Assembly: GCA_945889085.1 (NCBI GenBank)
Contig: CAMDBM010000035.1
Coordinates: 1 to 33,418, forward strand
Source of the DNA: WLJO01 sp945889085
GTDB taxonomy: Bacteria > Actinomycetota > Acidimicrobiia > Acidimicrobiales > Ilumatobacteraceae
Direction of reading: 5' to 3'
Length of the DNA stretch: 33,418 nucleotides
Part shown: in pieces, positions 6,711-14,314 of the stretch
How the letters are laid out: the number at the start of each line of letters is the position of its first letter
How positions within the stretch are numbered: position 1 is the first letter of the stretch
Notes under the pieces: model-generated
The model's input: only the letters and a program-made list of their open reading frames with translations
Database searches by the model: none
What the model was told of the DNA's origin: nothing
Translations under genes and position numbers: made by a program

Positions 6711-7604
6711 ATGACCGAGAGCACACAGCGCAACACCGGAACCTTCGGCGTCAAGCGGGGGTTCGCCGAGATGCTCAAGGGCGGCGTCATCATGGACGTC
6801 GTCACGGCGGAGCACGCCAAGATTGCCGAGGATGCCGGTGCGTGCGCGGTCATGGCGCTCGAGCGTGTGCCTGCCGATATCCGCAAGGACGGCGGCGTCG
6901 CACGCATGAGCGACCCCGAGATGATCGAGAGCATCCAGAAGGTCGTGTCCATCCCGGTGATGGCGAAGGCCCGCATCGGCCACTTCGTTGAGGCGCAGAT
7001 CCTCGAGGCACTCGGCGTCGACTTCATCGACGAGTCCGAGGTGCTTACGCCGGCCGATGAGGCCAACCACATCGACAAGTACCGCTTCTCGGTTCCCTTC
7101 GTCTGTGGTGCCACCAACCTCGGTGAGGCGCTTCGTCGCATCAGCGAGGGCGCTGCAATGATCCGCTCGAAGGGCGAAGCCGGTACGGGCAATGTCGTGG
7201 AGGCGGTGCGCCACCTGCGTTCCATCCTCGGGGACATCCGCAAGATCACCCAGGCGGATTCGGCCGAGCTGTTCCAGTGGGCAAAGAACCTGCAAGCGCC
7301 GCTGCCGCTCATTCAAGAGCTTGCCGAGACCGGTCGCTTCCCGGTGCCGATTTTCTGCGCCGGTGGCCTCGCCACCCCCGCGGACGCCGCCCTGGCGATG
7401 CAACTCGGCGCGGAGGCGGTCTTTGTCGGTTCTGGCATCTTCAAGAGTGACGAGCCTGCTCGCCGAGCCAAGGCAATCGTTGAGGCAACCACGCACTTCC
7501 GGGACCCGCACATCCTCGCCAAGGTGTCCCGCGGACTGGGCGCACCCATGACCGGTATTGGCATGGACGAGATCGCCGTCAAGTACGCCGAGCGCGGTTG
7601 GTGA
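6711..7604 (+). CDS. pdxS: Pyridoxal 5'-phosphate synthase, lyase subunit PdxS
   Basis: The 297-residue TIM-barrel enzyme makes pyridoxal 5'-phosphate from ribose 5-phosphate, glyceraldehyde 3-phosphate and ammonia delivered by PdxT. Family landmarks run from end to end: GFAEMLKGGVIMDVV, ACAVMALERVPADIRKDGGV, ARMSDP, VMAKARIGHFVEAQILEALG, the lysine-containing GEAGTGNVVEAVRH loop, PVPIFCAGGLATPADAALAM and GAEAVFVGSGIF. The active-site lysines lie in the VMAKARIGH and MIRSKGEAGTG stretches. An ATG three codons upstream (6702) is open but falls within the -10-like box, so 6711 is preferred. pdxT follows after 30 bases, as expected for the two-subunit enzyme. Confidence 0.96.
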   Translation: MTESTQRNTGTFGVKRGFAEMLKGGVIMDVVTAEHAKIAEDAGACAVMALERVPADIRKDGGVARMSDPEMIESIQKVVSIPVMAKARIGHFVEAQILEALGVDFIDESEVLTPADEANHIDKYRFSVPFVCGATNLGEALRRISEGAAMIRSKGEAGTGNVVEAVRHLRSILGDIRKITQADSAELFQWAKNLQAPLPLIQELAETGRFPVPIFCAGGLATPADAALAMQLGAEAVFVGSGIFKSDEPARRAKAIVEATTHFRDPHILAKVSRGLGAPMTGIGMDEIAVKYAERGW

Positions 7605-7634
7605 GCGAGATGTCCTCCGCCGGAAGGCCCCCAG

Positions 7635-8210
7635 GTGGGTACGGCAAGGGTTGGTGTGCTTGCGCTGCAGGGAGCCTTTGCAGCGCACGCCGAGGTTCTG
7701 TCGCGCCTCGGGGCTGACGTTCGGGAGGTTCGTGTTCCAGCAGACCTCGATAAGGTCGGGGCGCTGGTCATGCCAGGTGGCGAGTCCACCACGATGTCGC
7801 AGTTGCTCGAAAGCTCCGGCCTCTTTGAAGCGCTGGGCGACCGACTGGCCCACGGGTTCCCGGTGTTCGGCACCTGCGCGGGGATGATCCTGCTGGCGCG
7901 ATCGGTGATCGGCGGGCGGCCCGACCAGCGATCGTTCGGCGCAATCGATATCTCGGTCGAGCGCAATGCGTATGGTCGTCAGGTGGACAGTTTCGAGGCC
8001 GAACTGGACGTGGCTGGGCTCAATGACCCCTTCCCGGCAGTGTTTATCCGGGCCCCCCGTATTTGTGATCTCGGCCCGGCCGTCGAGACGCTTGCACTCC
8101 ACGAGGGCAGCCCGGTTCTCGTTCGTCAGGGCGCCGTCATTGCAGCCTCGTTCCACCCAGAGCTGACTGGGGACGGTCGGCTCCACGCATTGTTCCTAGA
8201 GTCTCTCTAG
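7635..8210 (+). CDS. pdxT: Pyridoxal 5'-phosphate synthase, glutaminase subunit PdxT
   Basis: The 191-residue class I glutamine amidotransferase releases ammonia from glutamine for PdxS. Visible motifs are VGVLALQGAFAAHAEVL at the N-terminus, MPGGESTTMSQLL, the nucleophile loop FGTCAGMILLA with its Cys, and the C-terminal SFHPELTGD with the catalytic His and Glu. The length is normal for the family. The GTG at 7635 is supported by a GGAAGG Shine-Dalgarno at 7622-7627, seven bases upstream. It is co-directional with pdxS and probably in one mRNA. The two subunits form the 12+12 PLP synthase complex in the cytoplasm. Confidence 0.95.
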   Translation: MGTARVGVLALQGAFAAHAEVLSRLGADVREVRVPADLDKVGALVMPGGESTTMSQLLESSGLFEALGDRLAHGFPVFGTCAGMILLARSVIGGRPDQRSFGAIDISVERNAYGRQVDSFEAELDVAGLNDPFPAVFIRAPRICDLGPAVETLALHEGSPVLVRQGAVIAASFHPELTGDGRLHALFLESL

Positions 8211-8244
8211 TCGTCATTTCCACCCCGTATTCAGGAGGTTCTCG

Positions 8245-8994
8245 ATGTCCGGTCACTCCAAATGGGCAACGATCAAGCACAAGAAGGGCGCGCTGGACGC
8301 CAAGCGCGGCAAGTTGTTCGCCAAGATGGCGCGACAGTTGGAGGTCACCGCTCGTCAGGGCGGGGGAGACCCGTCGGTGAACTCGAGCCTGCGCACGGTC
8401 ATCCTCAAGGCCAAAGCGGCCCAGATGACCAACGACGCCATCGACCGCGCCGTCAAGCGCGGCATGGGGGAAAGTGATGGGGGCACCTACGAGGCGATCA
8501 TGTACGAGGGCTACGCACCCGGCGGTGTGGGAATTCTCATCGACGTGCTCACGGACAACCGGAACCGCACCGGCTCCGAGATCCGGGCGATCTTCTCCAA
8601 ACTCGGCGGGGCGATGGCCGAACCGGGTGCGGTGGGCTGGCAGTTCTCGAGACGGGGCGTGGTGCAGGTTGCACGCGCGGCCGCTGAGGACGACGTGATG
8701 ATGGCGGCACTTGAGGCGGGGGCGGACGACATCTCGGACCAGGGGGACTCGTGGCAGATTGCCTGCGAGCCGTCGGCCCTGTTCGAGGTCAAGGCTGCCC
8801 TCGAAGGGGCGGGTCTCGAGGTGCTCTCCGCCGAGTCCACGATGCTCGCGGCCGCTGACATCCCTGTCGCCGATGTCGAGGATGCCCGGAAAATCCTGCT
8901 GATCGTTGATGCCCTTGAGGACAACGACGACGTTCAGGACGTCTACAGCAACTTTGATATCTCCGACGAACTCATGTCCCAACTCGACGTCTGA
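8245..8994 (+). CDS. yebC: YebC/PmpR family regulatory protein
   Basis: The 249-residue protein starts with the family signature MSGHSKWATIKHKKGALDAKRGKLF. It continues with NDAIDRAVKRG, YEGYAPGGVGILIDVLTDNRNRT and the acidic C-terminal half ending in DVQDVYSNFDISDELM. YebC proteins have been described as DNA-binding regulators, and more recent work links them to translation of difficult motifs; the role here is not decided by sequence. A strong AGGAGG Shine-Dalgarno lies at 8233-8238, six bases before the ATG, unlike most transcription-unit heads in the window. The position next to ruvCAB is a widely conserved arrangement. Confidence 0.95.
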   Translation: MSGHSKWATIKHKKGALDAKRGKLFAKMARQLEVTARQGGGDPSVNSSLRTVILKAKAAQMTNDAIDRAVKRGMGESDGGTYEAIMYEGYAPGGVGILIDVLTDNRNRTGSEIRAIFSKLGGAMAEPGAVGWQFSRRGVVQVARAAAEDDVMMAALEAGADDISDQGDSWQIACEPSALFEVKAALEGAGLEVLSAESTMLAAADIPVADVEDARKILLIVDALEDNDDVQDVYSNFDISDELMSQLDV

Positions 8995-8995
8995 G

Positions 8996-9001
8996 TAGCC
9001 T
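8996..9001 (+). promoter_or_regulatory. -10-like TAGCCT before the peroxiredoxin
   Basis: TAGCCT lies 23 bases before the ATG at 9025. Initiation about 7 bases downstream would give a short leader containing AGAAGGAG (9011-9018), a good ribosome binding site. This is one of the few copies of this hexamer that would leave room for a Shine-Dalgarno. Confidence 0.35.
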
Positions 9002-9024
9002 GAGAGCGATAGAAGGAGCAGCAC

Positions 9025-9483
9025 ATGGCAATCGCAGTGGGCGACCAAGCCCCTCACTTCACGTTGAGCGGCACGGGTGGGCGGAGCTATTCGCTGTCCG
9101 AGTTCCGTGGAACCCCGGTGGTCCTCGTGTTCTATCCGGGCGACGACACTCCGGTCTGTACCAAGCAACTGAACTCGTACAACCACGACCTTGTGGAGTT
9201 CACGAACGTTGATGCGGCGATCCTCGCGATCAGCCCGCAGGACGTCGCGAGCCACGAGAAGTTCCGGGCCAAGCACGGGTTCGACTTCCCGCTGCTTGCC
9301 GACACCGACAAGACGGTCGGCGCGCTCTACGGCACGCTCGGCCCGATCGGCTTCTACCGCCGGAGCGTGTTTGTCATCGACGGCACCGGCGTGGTGCGCT
9401 ACGCCCATCGGGCGATCGCAGGTCTCACCTATCGCCCTGCTTCTGAGCTGGTCGAGGCGGTCAAGGCGGCGCGCTCCGAATGA
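9025..9483 (+). CDS. Peroxiredoxin of the BCP/AhpC-TSA group, 1-Cys type
   Basis: The 152-residue thioredoxin-fold protein has the peroxidatic motif YPGDDTPVCTKQ with Cys45 and the upstream Thr42. This is the only cysteine in the whole protein, so there is no resolving Cys at the position (five residues later) used by many BCP enzymes. It is predicted to reduce H2O2 or organic hydroperoxides with an external thiol as recycling partner, in the cytoplasm. Other family landmarks are GDQAPHFTLSG, LAISPQDVASHEKFRAKHGFDFPLLAD and RRSVFVIDGTGVVRY. It has an AAGGAG Shine-Dalgarno, and its stop overlaps the next start by 4 bases. Confidence 0.9.
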   Translation: MAIAVGDQAPHFTLSGTGGRSYSLSEFRGTPVVLVFYPGDDTPVCTKQLNSYNHDLVEFTNVDAAILAISPQDVASHEKFRAKHGFDFPLLADTDKTVGALYGTLGPIGFYRRSVFVIDGTGVVRYAHRAIAGLTYRPASELVEAVKAARSE

Positions 9484-9902
9484 GCGGCGGGGCGAATGCG
9501 GTGGAGGAGGGCCTCGCTGTAGCTCTCGACTTCGACAAGATCGGCAAGATCGGTCGGGCAGGTCAGCAAGTGGTACCGGTTGTCCTGCAGGACGCAGATT
9601 CGGGCGAGGTGATCTTCCTCGGGTACGCCAACGAGCTCGCGTACAGAGAGACGCTGTCCCGGCGGAGCGCCGTGCTGTGGTCCACCTCGCGTAACGAACT
9701 CTGGCACAAGGGTGCAACATCGGGCGACGTTCTGCACCTCGTGGACGTCCGCGTGAACTGCGAGCAGAACTCGTTGCTGTACCGAGTTCGCCGTGCAACC
9801 GGCGGGGCCTGCCACACCAAGGACCCGGGGACCGGCCAGACCCGGCCGGGTTGTTACTACCGTGTGGTCACGTCGCCCGACACGCTCGAATTCGTGGTCT
9901 GA
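9480..9902 (+). CDS. hisI: Phosphoribosyl-AMP cyclohydrolase (HisI-like)
   Basis: The 140-residue protein matches HisI across its length: VVPVVLQDADSGEVIFLGYANELAY, WSTSRNELWHKGATSGDVLHL, and the zinc-type cysteines C94, C111 (GGACHT) and C125 (GCYYR). HisI opens the purine ring of phosphoribosyl-AMP in histidine biosynthesis. In canonical HisI the first zinc Cys sits in a D-C-D-x-D magnesium motif; here it reads N93-C94-E95-Q96-N97, so two of the three acidic ligands are amides. It may belong to a divergent clade with altered metal use or substrate. No other his biosynthetic gene is near. The ATG overlaps the peroxiredoxin stop by 4 bases (ATGA). Confidence 0.85.
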   Translation: MSGGANAVEEGLAVALDFDKIGKIGRAGQQVVPVVLQDADSGEVIFLGYANELAYRETLSRRSAVLWSTSRNELWHKGATSGDVLHLVDVRVNCEQNSLLYRVRRATGGACHTKDPGTGQTRPGCYYRVVTSPDTLEFVV

Positions 9903-9943
9903 CCCTCAGGTTGGCGGTCCGCCACAACCCCTGCGGGTGTCGC

Positions 9944-9949
9944 TACAAT
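9944..9949 (+). promoter_or_regulatory. -10-like TACAAT before ruvC
   Basis: TACAAT, close to the sigma-70 consensus TATAAT, ends 7 bases before the ATG at 9957. No Shine-Dalgarno is present. A leaderless ruvCAB message is predicted. No convincing -35 box was seen at normal spacing. Confidence 0.5.
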
Positions 9950-9956
9950 CGAACCC

Positions 9957-10460
9957 ATGTTCGTCCTCGGCATCGATCCCGGTCTCACCCGCTGTGGCTA
10001 TGCAGTCCTCGAGACACTCGGGCCGGGCAAGGCCAAGGCGATCGCTTTGGGAGTGTTGAGAACCCCGGTGGATGCCGAACTGCCTGCCCGCCTGCTCTTG
10101 CTGCGCAACGAGTTGCGGTCGCTCATCGTGCAGTACCGCCCGCATGCTGTCGCCGTCGAGCGGGTGTTTTTTCAGGCCAACGTGCGCACGGCGATGAGCG
10201 TTGGCCAGGCGAGCGGACTAGCGCTCGTGGAGGCCCTCGATGCCGGGTGTGAGGTCGCTCAGTACTCGCCCAACCAGGTCAAGGACGCCGTTGCCGGGTA
10301 CGGCGCGGCGGACAAGGAACAGGTCCAGAAGATGGTGCAACTACGGCTCGGCCTAGCCGCTCCGCCCCGACCGGCTGATGCGGCCGACGCCGCAGCCCTG
10401 GCCCTGTGTCACCTTGCGATCAACCCCATGCGCCGCAAAGTGGCCGAGGCCAAAGCATGA
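9957..10460 (+). CDS. ruvC: Crossover junction endodeoxyribonuclease RuvC
   Basis: The 167-residue resolvase cuts Holliday junctions held by RuvAB. The four catalytic acids are all in place and at nearly the E. coli numbering: D7 (GIDPGLTRCGY), E68 (VAVERVFFQANVRTAMSVGQ), D141 and D144 (PADAADAAALALCH). PNQVKDAVAGYGAADKEQV is the usual C-terminal motif. It is the first gene of ruvC-ruvA-ruvB; its TGA is overlapped by the ruvA ATG (4 bases). The cluster follows yebC with two genes between. Confidence 0.96.
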   Translation: MFVLGIDPGLTRCGYAVLETLGPGKAKAIALGVLRTPVDAELPARLLLLRNELRSLIVQYRPHAVAVERVFFQANVRTAMSVGQASGLALVEALDAGCEVAQYSPNQVKDAVAGYGAADKEQVQKMVQLRLGLAAPPRPADAADAAALALCHLAINPMRRKVAEAKA

Positions 10461-11056
10461 TCGGTTCGCTGCGTGGCACGGTGCTCGAGCGCACCGGTGA
10501 ATCCGAGGTGCTCCTCGAAGTGGCCGGGGTTGGCTATCGGGTGCTCGTATCGCCCCGCGTGCTCGGCGAACTGGAACCGACCACGGCCGCCTTCCTGTAT
10601 GTGCATCATCACGTGCGGGAGGATGCGGAATTGCTGTACGGCTTCGTCGGGCGCGACGAACGGATCACCTTCGAGCTGTTGCTCAAGGCAAATGGCGTTG
10701 GCCCAGCACTCGCCATGGCGATCCTCGCCACACACACGCCCTCGGCGCTGCGTGACATCGTCGCCACAGCGGACGTCGGATCCCTGTGCCTCGTGCCAGG
10801 CGTCGGAAAGAAAACCGCCGAACGACTCCTTATCGAACTGAGGAACCGGCTGGACCTCCCCGACGGCGTCGTTGCCTCGCTTACCGTCCCCGGTGGCGGT
10901 GGATCGGGCGCGGCCGGCGATGTGCGCGAAGCCCTCGGGCAGCTCGGGTACTCGAATGAGGAGGTCCGAGAGGCGATGCGCGAGATCCCTGTAGGAGCGG
11001 ACGCTTCGACCATGTTGCGGGAGGCACTGAGGTTGTTGGGGGTGCGCCGTGCGTGA
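10457..11056 (+). CDS. ruvA: Holliday junction branch migration protein RuvA
   Basis: The 199-residue DNA-binding partner of RuvB forms a tetramer on the four-way junction. The N-terminal OB domain begins MIGSLRGTVLERTGESEVLLEVAGVGYRV and contains LYVHHHVREDAELLYGF. Two helix-hairpin-helix motifs follow (LLKANGVGPALAMAIL and LCLVPGVGKKTAERLLIEL), then a Gly-rich linker (GGGGSGAAG). The C-terminal RuvB-binding domain is DVREALGQLGYSNEEVREAM. The ATG at 10457 overlaps the ruvC stop; upstream in-frame codons lie within ruvC and carry no RuvA homology. The stop overlaps the ruvB GTG by 8 bases. Confidence 0.96.
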   Translation: MIGSLRGTVLERTGESEVLLEVAGVGYRVLVSPRVLGELEPTTAAFLYVHHHVREDAELLYGFVGRDERITFELLLKANGVGPALAMAILATHTPSALRDIVATADVGSLCLVPGVGKKTAERLLIELRNRLDLPDGVVASLTVPGGGGSGAAGDVREALGQLGYSNEEVREAMREIPVGADASTMLREALRLLGVRRA

Positions 11057-12083
11057 CGAACTGCTCGAACCTGGGCCGGCCGGCGACGACGAGGTGGTGG
11101 AAGAGGTTGGGCTTCGCCCGAGACGGCTCAGCGAATTCGTCGGTCAGCGTGCCCTCAAGGAGCACCTCGGCATCGTGCTCGAAGCGGCTCGCCGGCGGGG
11201 TCAGCCCGCAGACCACCTGCTGTTCGCCGGGCCGCCGGGCCTAGGCAAAACCAGTCTCGCCACCATTGTCGCCACCGAGATGGGCGTCCACCTGCACATC
11301 ACCTCCGGGCCTGCGCTCGAGCGTGCCGGAGACCTCGCAGCGATACTCACCAAACTGGAGGACGGTGACGTCCTCTTCATTGACGAGATCCACCGCTTGT
11401 CGCGCTCGGTCGAGGAGATCCTGTACCCGGCAATGGAGGACTTCCAGCTCGACATCGTGGTTGGCAAGGGCCCTGCCGCGTCCTCCATCCGTCTCACGCT
11501 GCCGCCATTCACGTTGGTGGGTGCAACAACGCGAACAGGGATGATCACCGGCCCGCTGCGGGACCGCTTCGGCCTCGTCGCGCGGCTCGACTATTACGAC
11601 CGACAGGAACTCGAGTCCATCGTGACCCGTGCCGCCAAGATCCTCGGCGTCTCGATCGACGATGACGGATCCCGCGAGATCGCAGGGCGCAGCCGGGGAA
11701 CCCCCAGAATCGCCAACCGCCTCCTGCGGCGTGTTCGTGACTTCGCTGAAGTTCGGGCTGACGGGGTCATCAATCGGACGGTCGCCCGGGAGGCGCTCGC
11801 CCTGTTCGGTGTCGACGACCGCGGGCTCGACAAACTGGACCGTGCGGTGTTGCGGGCGATCTGCGAACAGTTCGGCGGCGGGCCCGTCGGCCTGTCGACG
11901 CTGGCGATCAGCGTGGGGGAGCAGCCCGAAACAGTCGAGGACGTGTACGAACCCTTCCTGATCCAGCTCGGGTTCATCGCCCGAACCCCGCGGGGTCGGG
12001 TGGCCATGCCTGCCGCGTGGGCGCACCTCGGCCTCGACGTTCCGTCGCTGGACCGCGGCACGGCCCCGAACCTCTTCGAGTAG
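11049..12083 (+). CDS. ruvB: Holliday junction branch migration ATPase RuvB
   Basis: The 344-residue AAA+ motor drives branch migration with RuvA. Walker A is GPPGLGKTS, Walker B LFIDEIHRL, sensor 1 LVGATTRTG, and the arginine finger region is GPLRDRFG. The C-terminal winged helix includes GGGPVGLSTLAISVGEQPETVEDVYEPFLIQLGF and the terminal FIARTPRGRVA. LRPRRLSEFVGQ near the N-terminus is typical. It starts at GTG 11049 inside the end of ruvA, so the three ruv genes are translationally coupled. Confidence 0.97.
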   Translation: MRDELLEPGPAGDDEVVEEVGLRPRRLSEFVGQRALKEHLGIVLEAARRRGQPADHLLFAGPPGLGKTSLATIVATEMGVHLHITSGPALERAGDLAAILTKLEDGDVLFIDEIHRLSRSVEEILYPAMEDFQLDIVVGKGPAASSIRLTLPPFTLVGATTRTGMITGPLRDRFGLVARLDYYDRQELESIVTRAAKILGVSIDDDGSREIAGRSRGTPRIANRLLRRVRDFAEVRADGVINRTVAREALALFGVDDRGLDKLDRAVLRAICEQFGGGPVGLSTLAISVGEQPETVEDVYEPFLIQLGFIARTPRGRVAMPAAWAHLGLDVPSLDRGTAPNLFE

Positions 12084-12090
12084 CGGGCAC

Positions 12091-12106
12091 CCGTAGCCTG
12101 CTACGG
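12091..12106 (+). promoter_or_regulatory. Inverted repeat over the queA -10 box
   Basis: CCGTAGC-CT-GCTACGG is a perfect 7-bp inverted repeat with a 2-base centre. It contains the -10-like TAGCCT (12094-12099) that ends 9 bases before the queA ATG at 12109. It could be an operator for a dimeric repressor, or chance symmetry over a promoter. Confidence 0.4.
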
Positions 12107-12108
12107 CT

Positions 12109-13122
12109 ATGCGGCTCGCCGATCTCGACTATGGGCTCCCTGAGGAGCGGATCGCACAGACTCCGATCGAGCCCCGGGATGCCGCTCGTCTTCTCATCGA
12201 CCGGGGCAGCGCCGCCCCACTCCACCGTCACGTCCGGGACCTCGGCGAGTTTCTCGCCCCGGGGGACCTGCTCGTGGTGAACGACACTCGCGTTCTTCCT
12301 GCGAGGCTGCGGTTGCGCCGCGCCACCGGCGGCAGCGCCGAGGTTCTGCTGCTCGAGCCACAGGATGCCGAACACCGCCGCTGGGAGGCGTTGCTCCGCC
12401 CGGCGCGCAAGCTTCGGCCCGGTGAGCAACTGTTCGCCACGGACGGGAACCCGGTGATCGAGGTCGGTGACCGGACCGAGTCCGGCGACACGGTGTACGT
12501 CGAGGTGCTGGGGGACTCGAGCCCGCTCGAGGTCTTGACAAGGGTGGGCGAGATGCCGCTCCCGCCGTACATCACCACGCCCCTCGGGGATCCTGACCGC
12601 TACCAAACGGTGTATGCCGCCGAACCCGGATCGGCAGCCGCTCCGACCGCAGGGTTGCACCTCACGCCTTCGCTGCTTAGCGGCCTCGAGGCGATGGGGG
12701 TGGGCCTGGCACGGGTGGAACTTGTGGTTGGTCTGGACACGTTTAAACCGGTCTCGTCCGAGGACCCAACGCAGCACACCATCCACAGCGAGCGCTACCG
12801 AGTCGATCCCGAGACGCTGGAGCGGTGCCGAGAAGCCCGTCGCGTCATCGCCGTGGGTACTACGAGTGTGCGGGCGCTCGAGTCTGCTGCCACGTCGGGG
12901 CAGTGCGAGGGCCGAACCCGACTGTTCATCCACGGGCAGTACGACTGGAAGGTTGTGGACCTGCTGTTCACGAACTTCCATCTCCCGCGAACCACACTGC
13001 TGCTGATGATCGACGCATTCGTCGGGCCGCGTTGGCGTGACCTCTACGCCACGGCCATTCGGGAGCGCTACCGCTTCCTGTCGTTCGGCGACGCGATGCT
13101 CCTGGACCGGAGGGCCCGCTGA
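12109..13122 (+). CDS. queA: S-adenosylmethionine:tRNA ribosyltransferase-isomerase QueA
   Basis: The 337-residue enzyme transfers and isomerises the ribosyl part of AdoMet onto preQ1 in tRNA to give epoxyqueuosine. Family signatures are LPEERIAQTPIEPRDAARLL, LLVVNDTRVLPARL, GEMPLPPYI, TVYAAEPGSAAAPTAGLHLT and, near the end, TNFHLPRTTLLLMIDAFVG. The length is normal. Start ATG 12109 has a promoter-like hexamer instead of a Shine-Dalgarno. The stop and the tgt ATG share one base (TGATG), so the two queuosine genes are coupled. Confidence 0.96.
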   Translation: MRLADLDYGLPEERIAQTPIEPRDAARLLIDRGSAAPLHRHVRDLGEFLAPGDLLVVNDTRVLPARLRLRRATGGSAEVLLLEPQDAEHRRWEALLRPARKLRPGEQLFATDGNPVIEVGDRTESGDTVYVEVLGDSSPLEVLTRVGEMPLPPYITTPLGDPDRYQTVYAAEPGSAAAPTAGLHLTPSLLSGLEAMGVGLARVELVVGLDTFKPVSSEDPTQHTIHSERYRVDPETLERCREARRVIAVGTTSVRALESAATSGQCEGRTRLFIHGQYDWKVVDLLFTNFHLPRTTLLLMIDAFVGPRWRDLYATAIRERYRFLSFGDAMLLDRRAR

Positions 13123-14219
13123 TGAGACCTGTCGAGATGGAGGTTGTGGCGCGCGACGGAGCGGCGCGACGGGGTGTCGCCACCACGGCACGTGGTACCT
13201 ATCACACGCCGCTGTTCATGCCGGTCGGTACCCGTGGCGCCATCAAGTACCTGAGCGCGGCAGATTACGAACGGCTCGGTGCGGAGATCGTCCTCGGCAA
13301 CACGTACCACCTCATGCTCCGTCCGGGAGCAGAGACCGTGGCACACCTCGGTGGTCTGGCCGCCTTTGCTGGCTGGTCGGGCCACACGCTGACCGACTCC
13401 GGTGGGTATCAGGTGTTCTCCCTCGAGCCGAAGATGGACGACGACGGCGTGACCTTCCGCTCCACGTACGACGGTTCCTGGCAGCGCCTCACGCCCGAGA
13501 TTGCCGTTCGCACCCAGGAGCTGCTGGGCGCCGACATCCAGATGGTCCTCGACGTGTGCGCTCCCTTGCCGTCATCCCCCGAGGTCATCCGCACAGCCCA
13601 CGCCCGCACCCTCGCGTGGGCCGAACGCGCAAAGGCCACGCACACGAGGACGGACCAGTCGCTGTTCGGGATCGTGCAGGGCGGCCTCGACCCTGTGCTG
13701 CGCGCAGAGAGCGCCCAGCGACTCGTCGCGATCGGCTTCGACGGCTATGCCATCGGGGGCCTGAGCGTGGGGGAGACCCGCGCCGAGATGCTCCCGGCAC
13801 TTGCCGCAGCAATTGAGCACCTGCCCGACGACCGACCCCGGTACCTGATGGGTGTGGGGGACCCGGCATCGCTGGTCGAGGCGGTTGCGCTCGGCGTGGA
13901 TCAGTTCGACTGCGTGCTGCAGACCCGGATCGGCCGTCACGGCACGGCGCTCACCTCCACCGGAAAGCTGCACGTGAAGAACGCCAAGCACGCACTGGAT
14001 GGCGCGCCGCTGGACGCAGAATGCTCCTGCGAGGTCTGCTCCCGGCACAGCCGTGGCTACCTGCGGCATCTCTTCCAGGTGAACGAACCGACCGCAGCGC
14101 GCATGCTGTCGATCCACAACATCGCCTGGACGATCTCGCTCATGGGCCGAATCCGGGAGGCAATCTCGGCCGGGACACTGGACCCGCTGCGCCGGGAGAT
14201 CCTCGAAGTCTGGGGCTGA
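13122..14219 (+). CDS. tgt: tRNA-guanine transglycosylase
   Basis: The 365-residue TIM-barrel enzyme exchanges the wobble guanine of GUN-anticodon tRNAs for preQ1. It has LMLRPGAETV, the substrate loop TDSGGYQVFSL, FGIVQGGLDP, GYAIGGLSVGE, the nucleophile Asp in GVDQFDCVLQTRIGRHGTA, and the zinc site CSCEVCSRHSRGYLRHL with a downstream His (SIHNIAW). Bacterial-type Tgt is indicated by the normal length and the intact zinc site. No preQ1 synthesis genes (queC, queD, queE, queF) are in the window, so the base is either made elsewhere or imported. It is coupled to queA and precedes yajC. Confidence 0.96.
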   Translation: MRPVEMEVVARDGAARRGVATTARGTYHTPLFMPVGTRGAIKYLSAADYERLGAEIVLGNTYHLMLRPGAETVAHLGGLAAFAGWSGHTLTDSGGYQVFSLEPKMDDDGVTFRSTYDGSWQRLTPEIAVRTQELLGADIQMVLDVCAPLPSSPEVIRTAHARTLAWAERAKATHTRTDQSLFGIVQGGLDPVLRAESAQRLVAIGFDGYAIGGLSVGETRAEMLPALAAAIEHLPDDRPRYLMGVGDPASLVEAVALGVDQFDCVLQTRIGRHGTALTSTGKLHVKNAKHALDGAPLDAECSCEVCSRHSRGYLRHLFQVNEPTAARMLSIHNIAWTISLMGRIREAISAGTLDPLRREILEVWG

Positions 14220-14314
14220 CCGGGCACCGCACCCGGGAAGACACCTGCGGGCGCCCGGGGAGCGATAGCCTGCGCCGTTGCTGTTCCTACCCGACTGGGG
14301 CCCCCTGATTGTCC
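14220..14314 (+). promoter_or_regulatory. tgt-yajC gap with TAGCCT box and GC-rich palindromes
   Basis: This 95-base gap holds short self-complementary GC blocks (CCCGGG at 14232 and 14254, with CGGGCGCCCG between them) that could form a weak hairpin after tgt. A TAGCCT hexamer follows at 14266-14271. If used as a -10 box it would give a yajC leader of roughly 37 bases, longer than for the other units. Confidence 0.3.

Noticed and set aside
14309..14314. TTG start two codons upstream of the chosen yajC ATG
   Set aside because: It adds only two residues without a better ribosome site; the ATG at 14315 is the simpler choice, though not proven.
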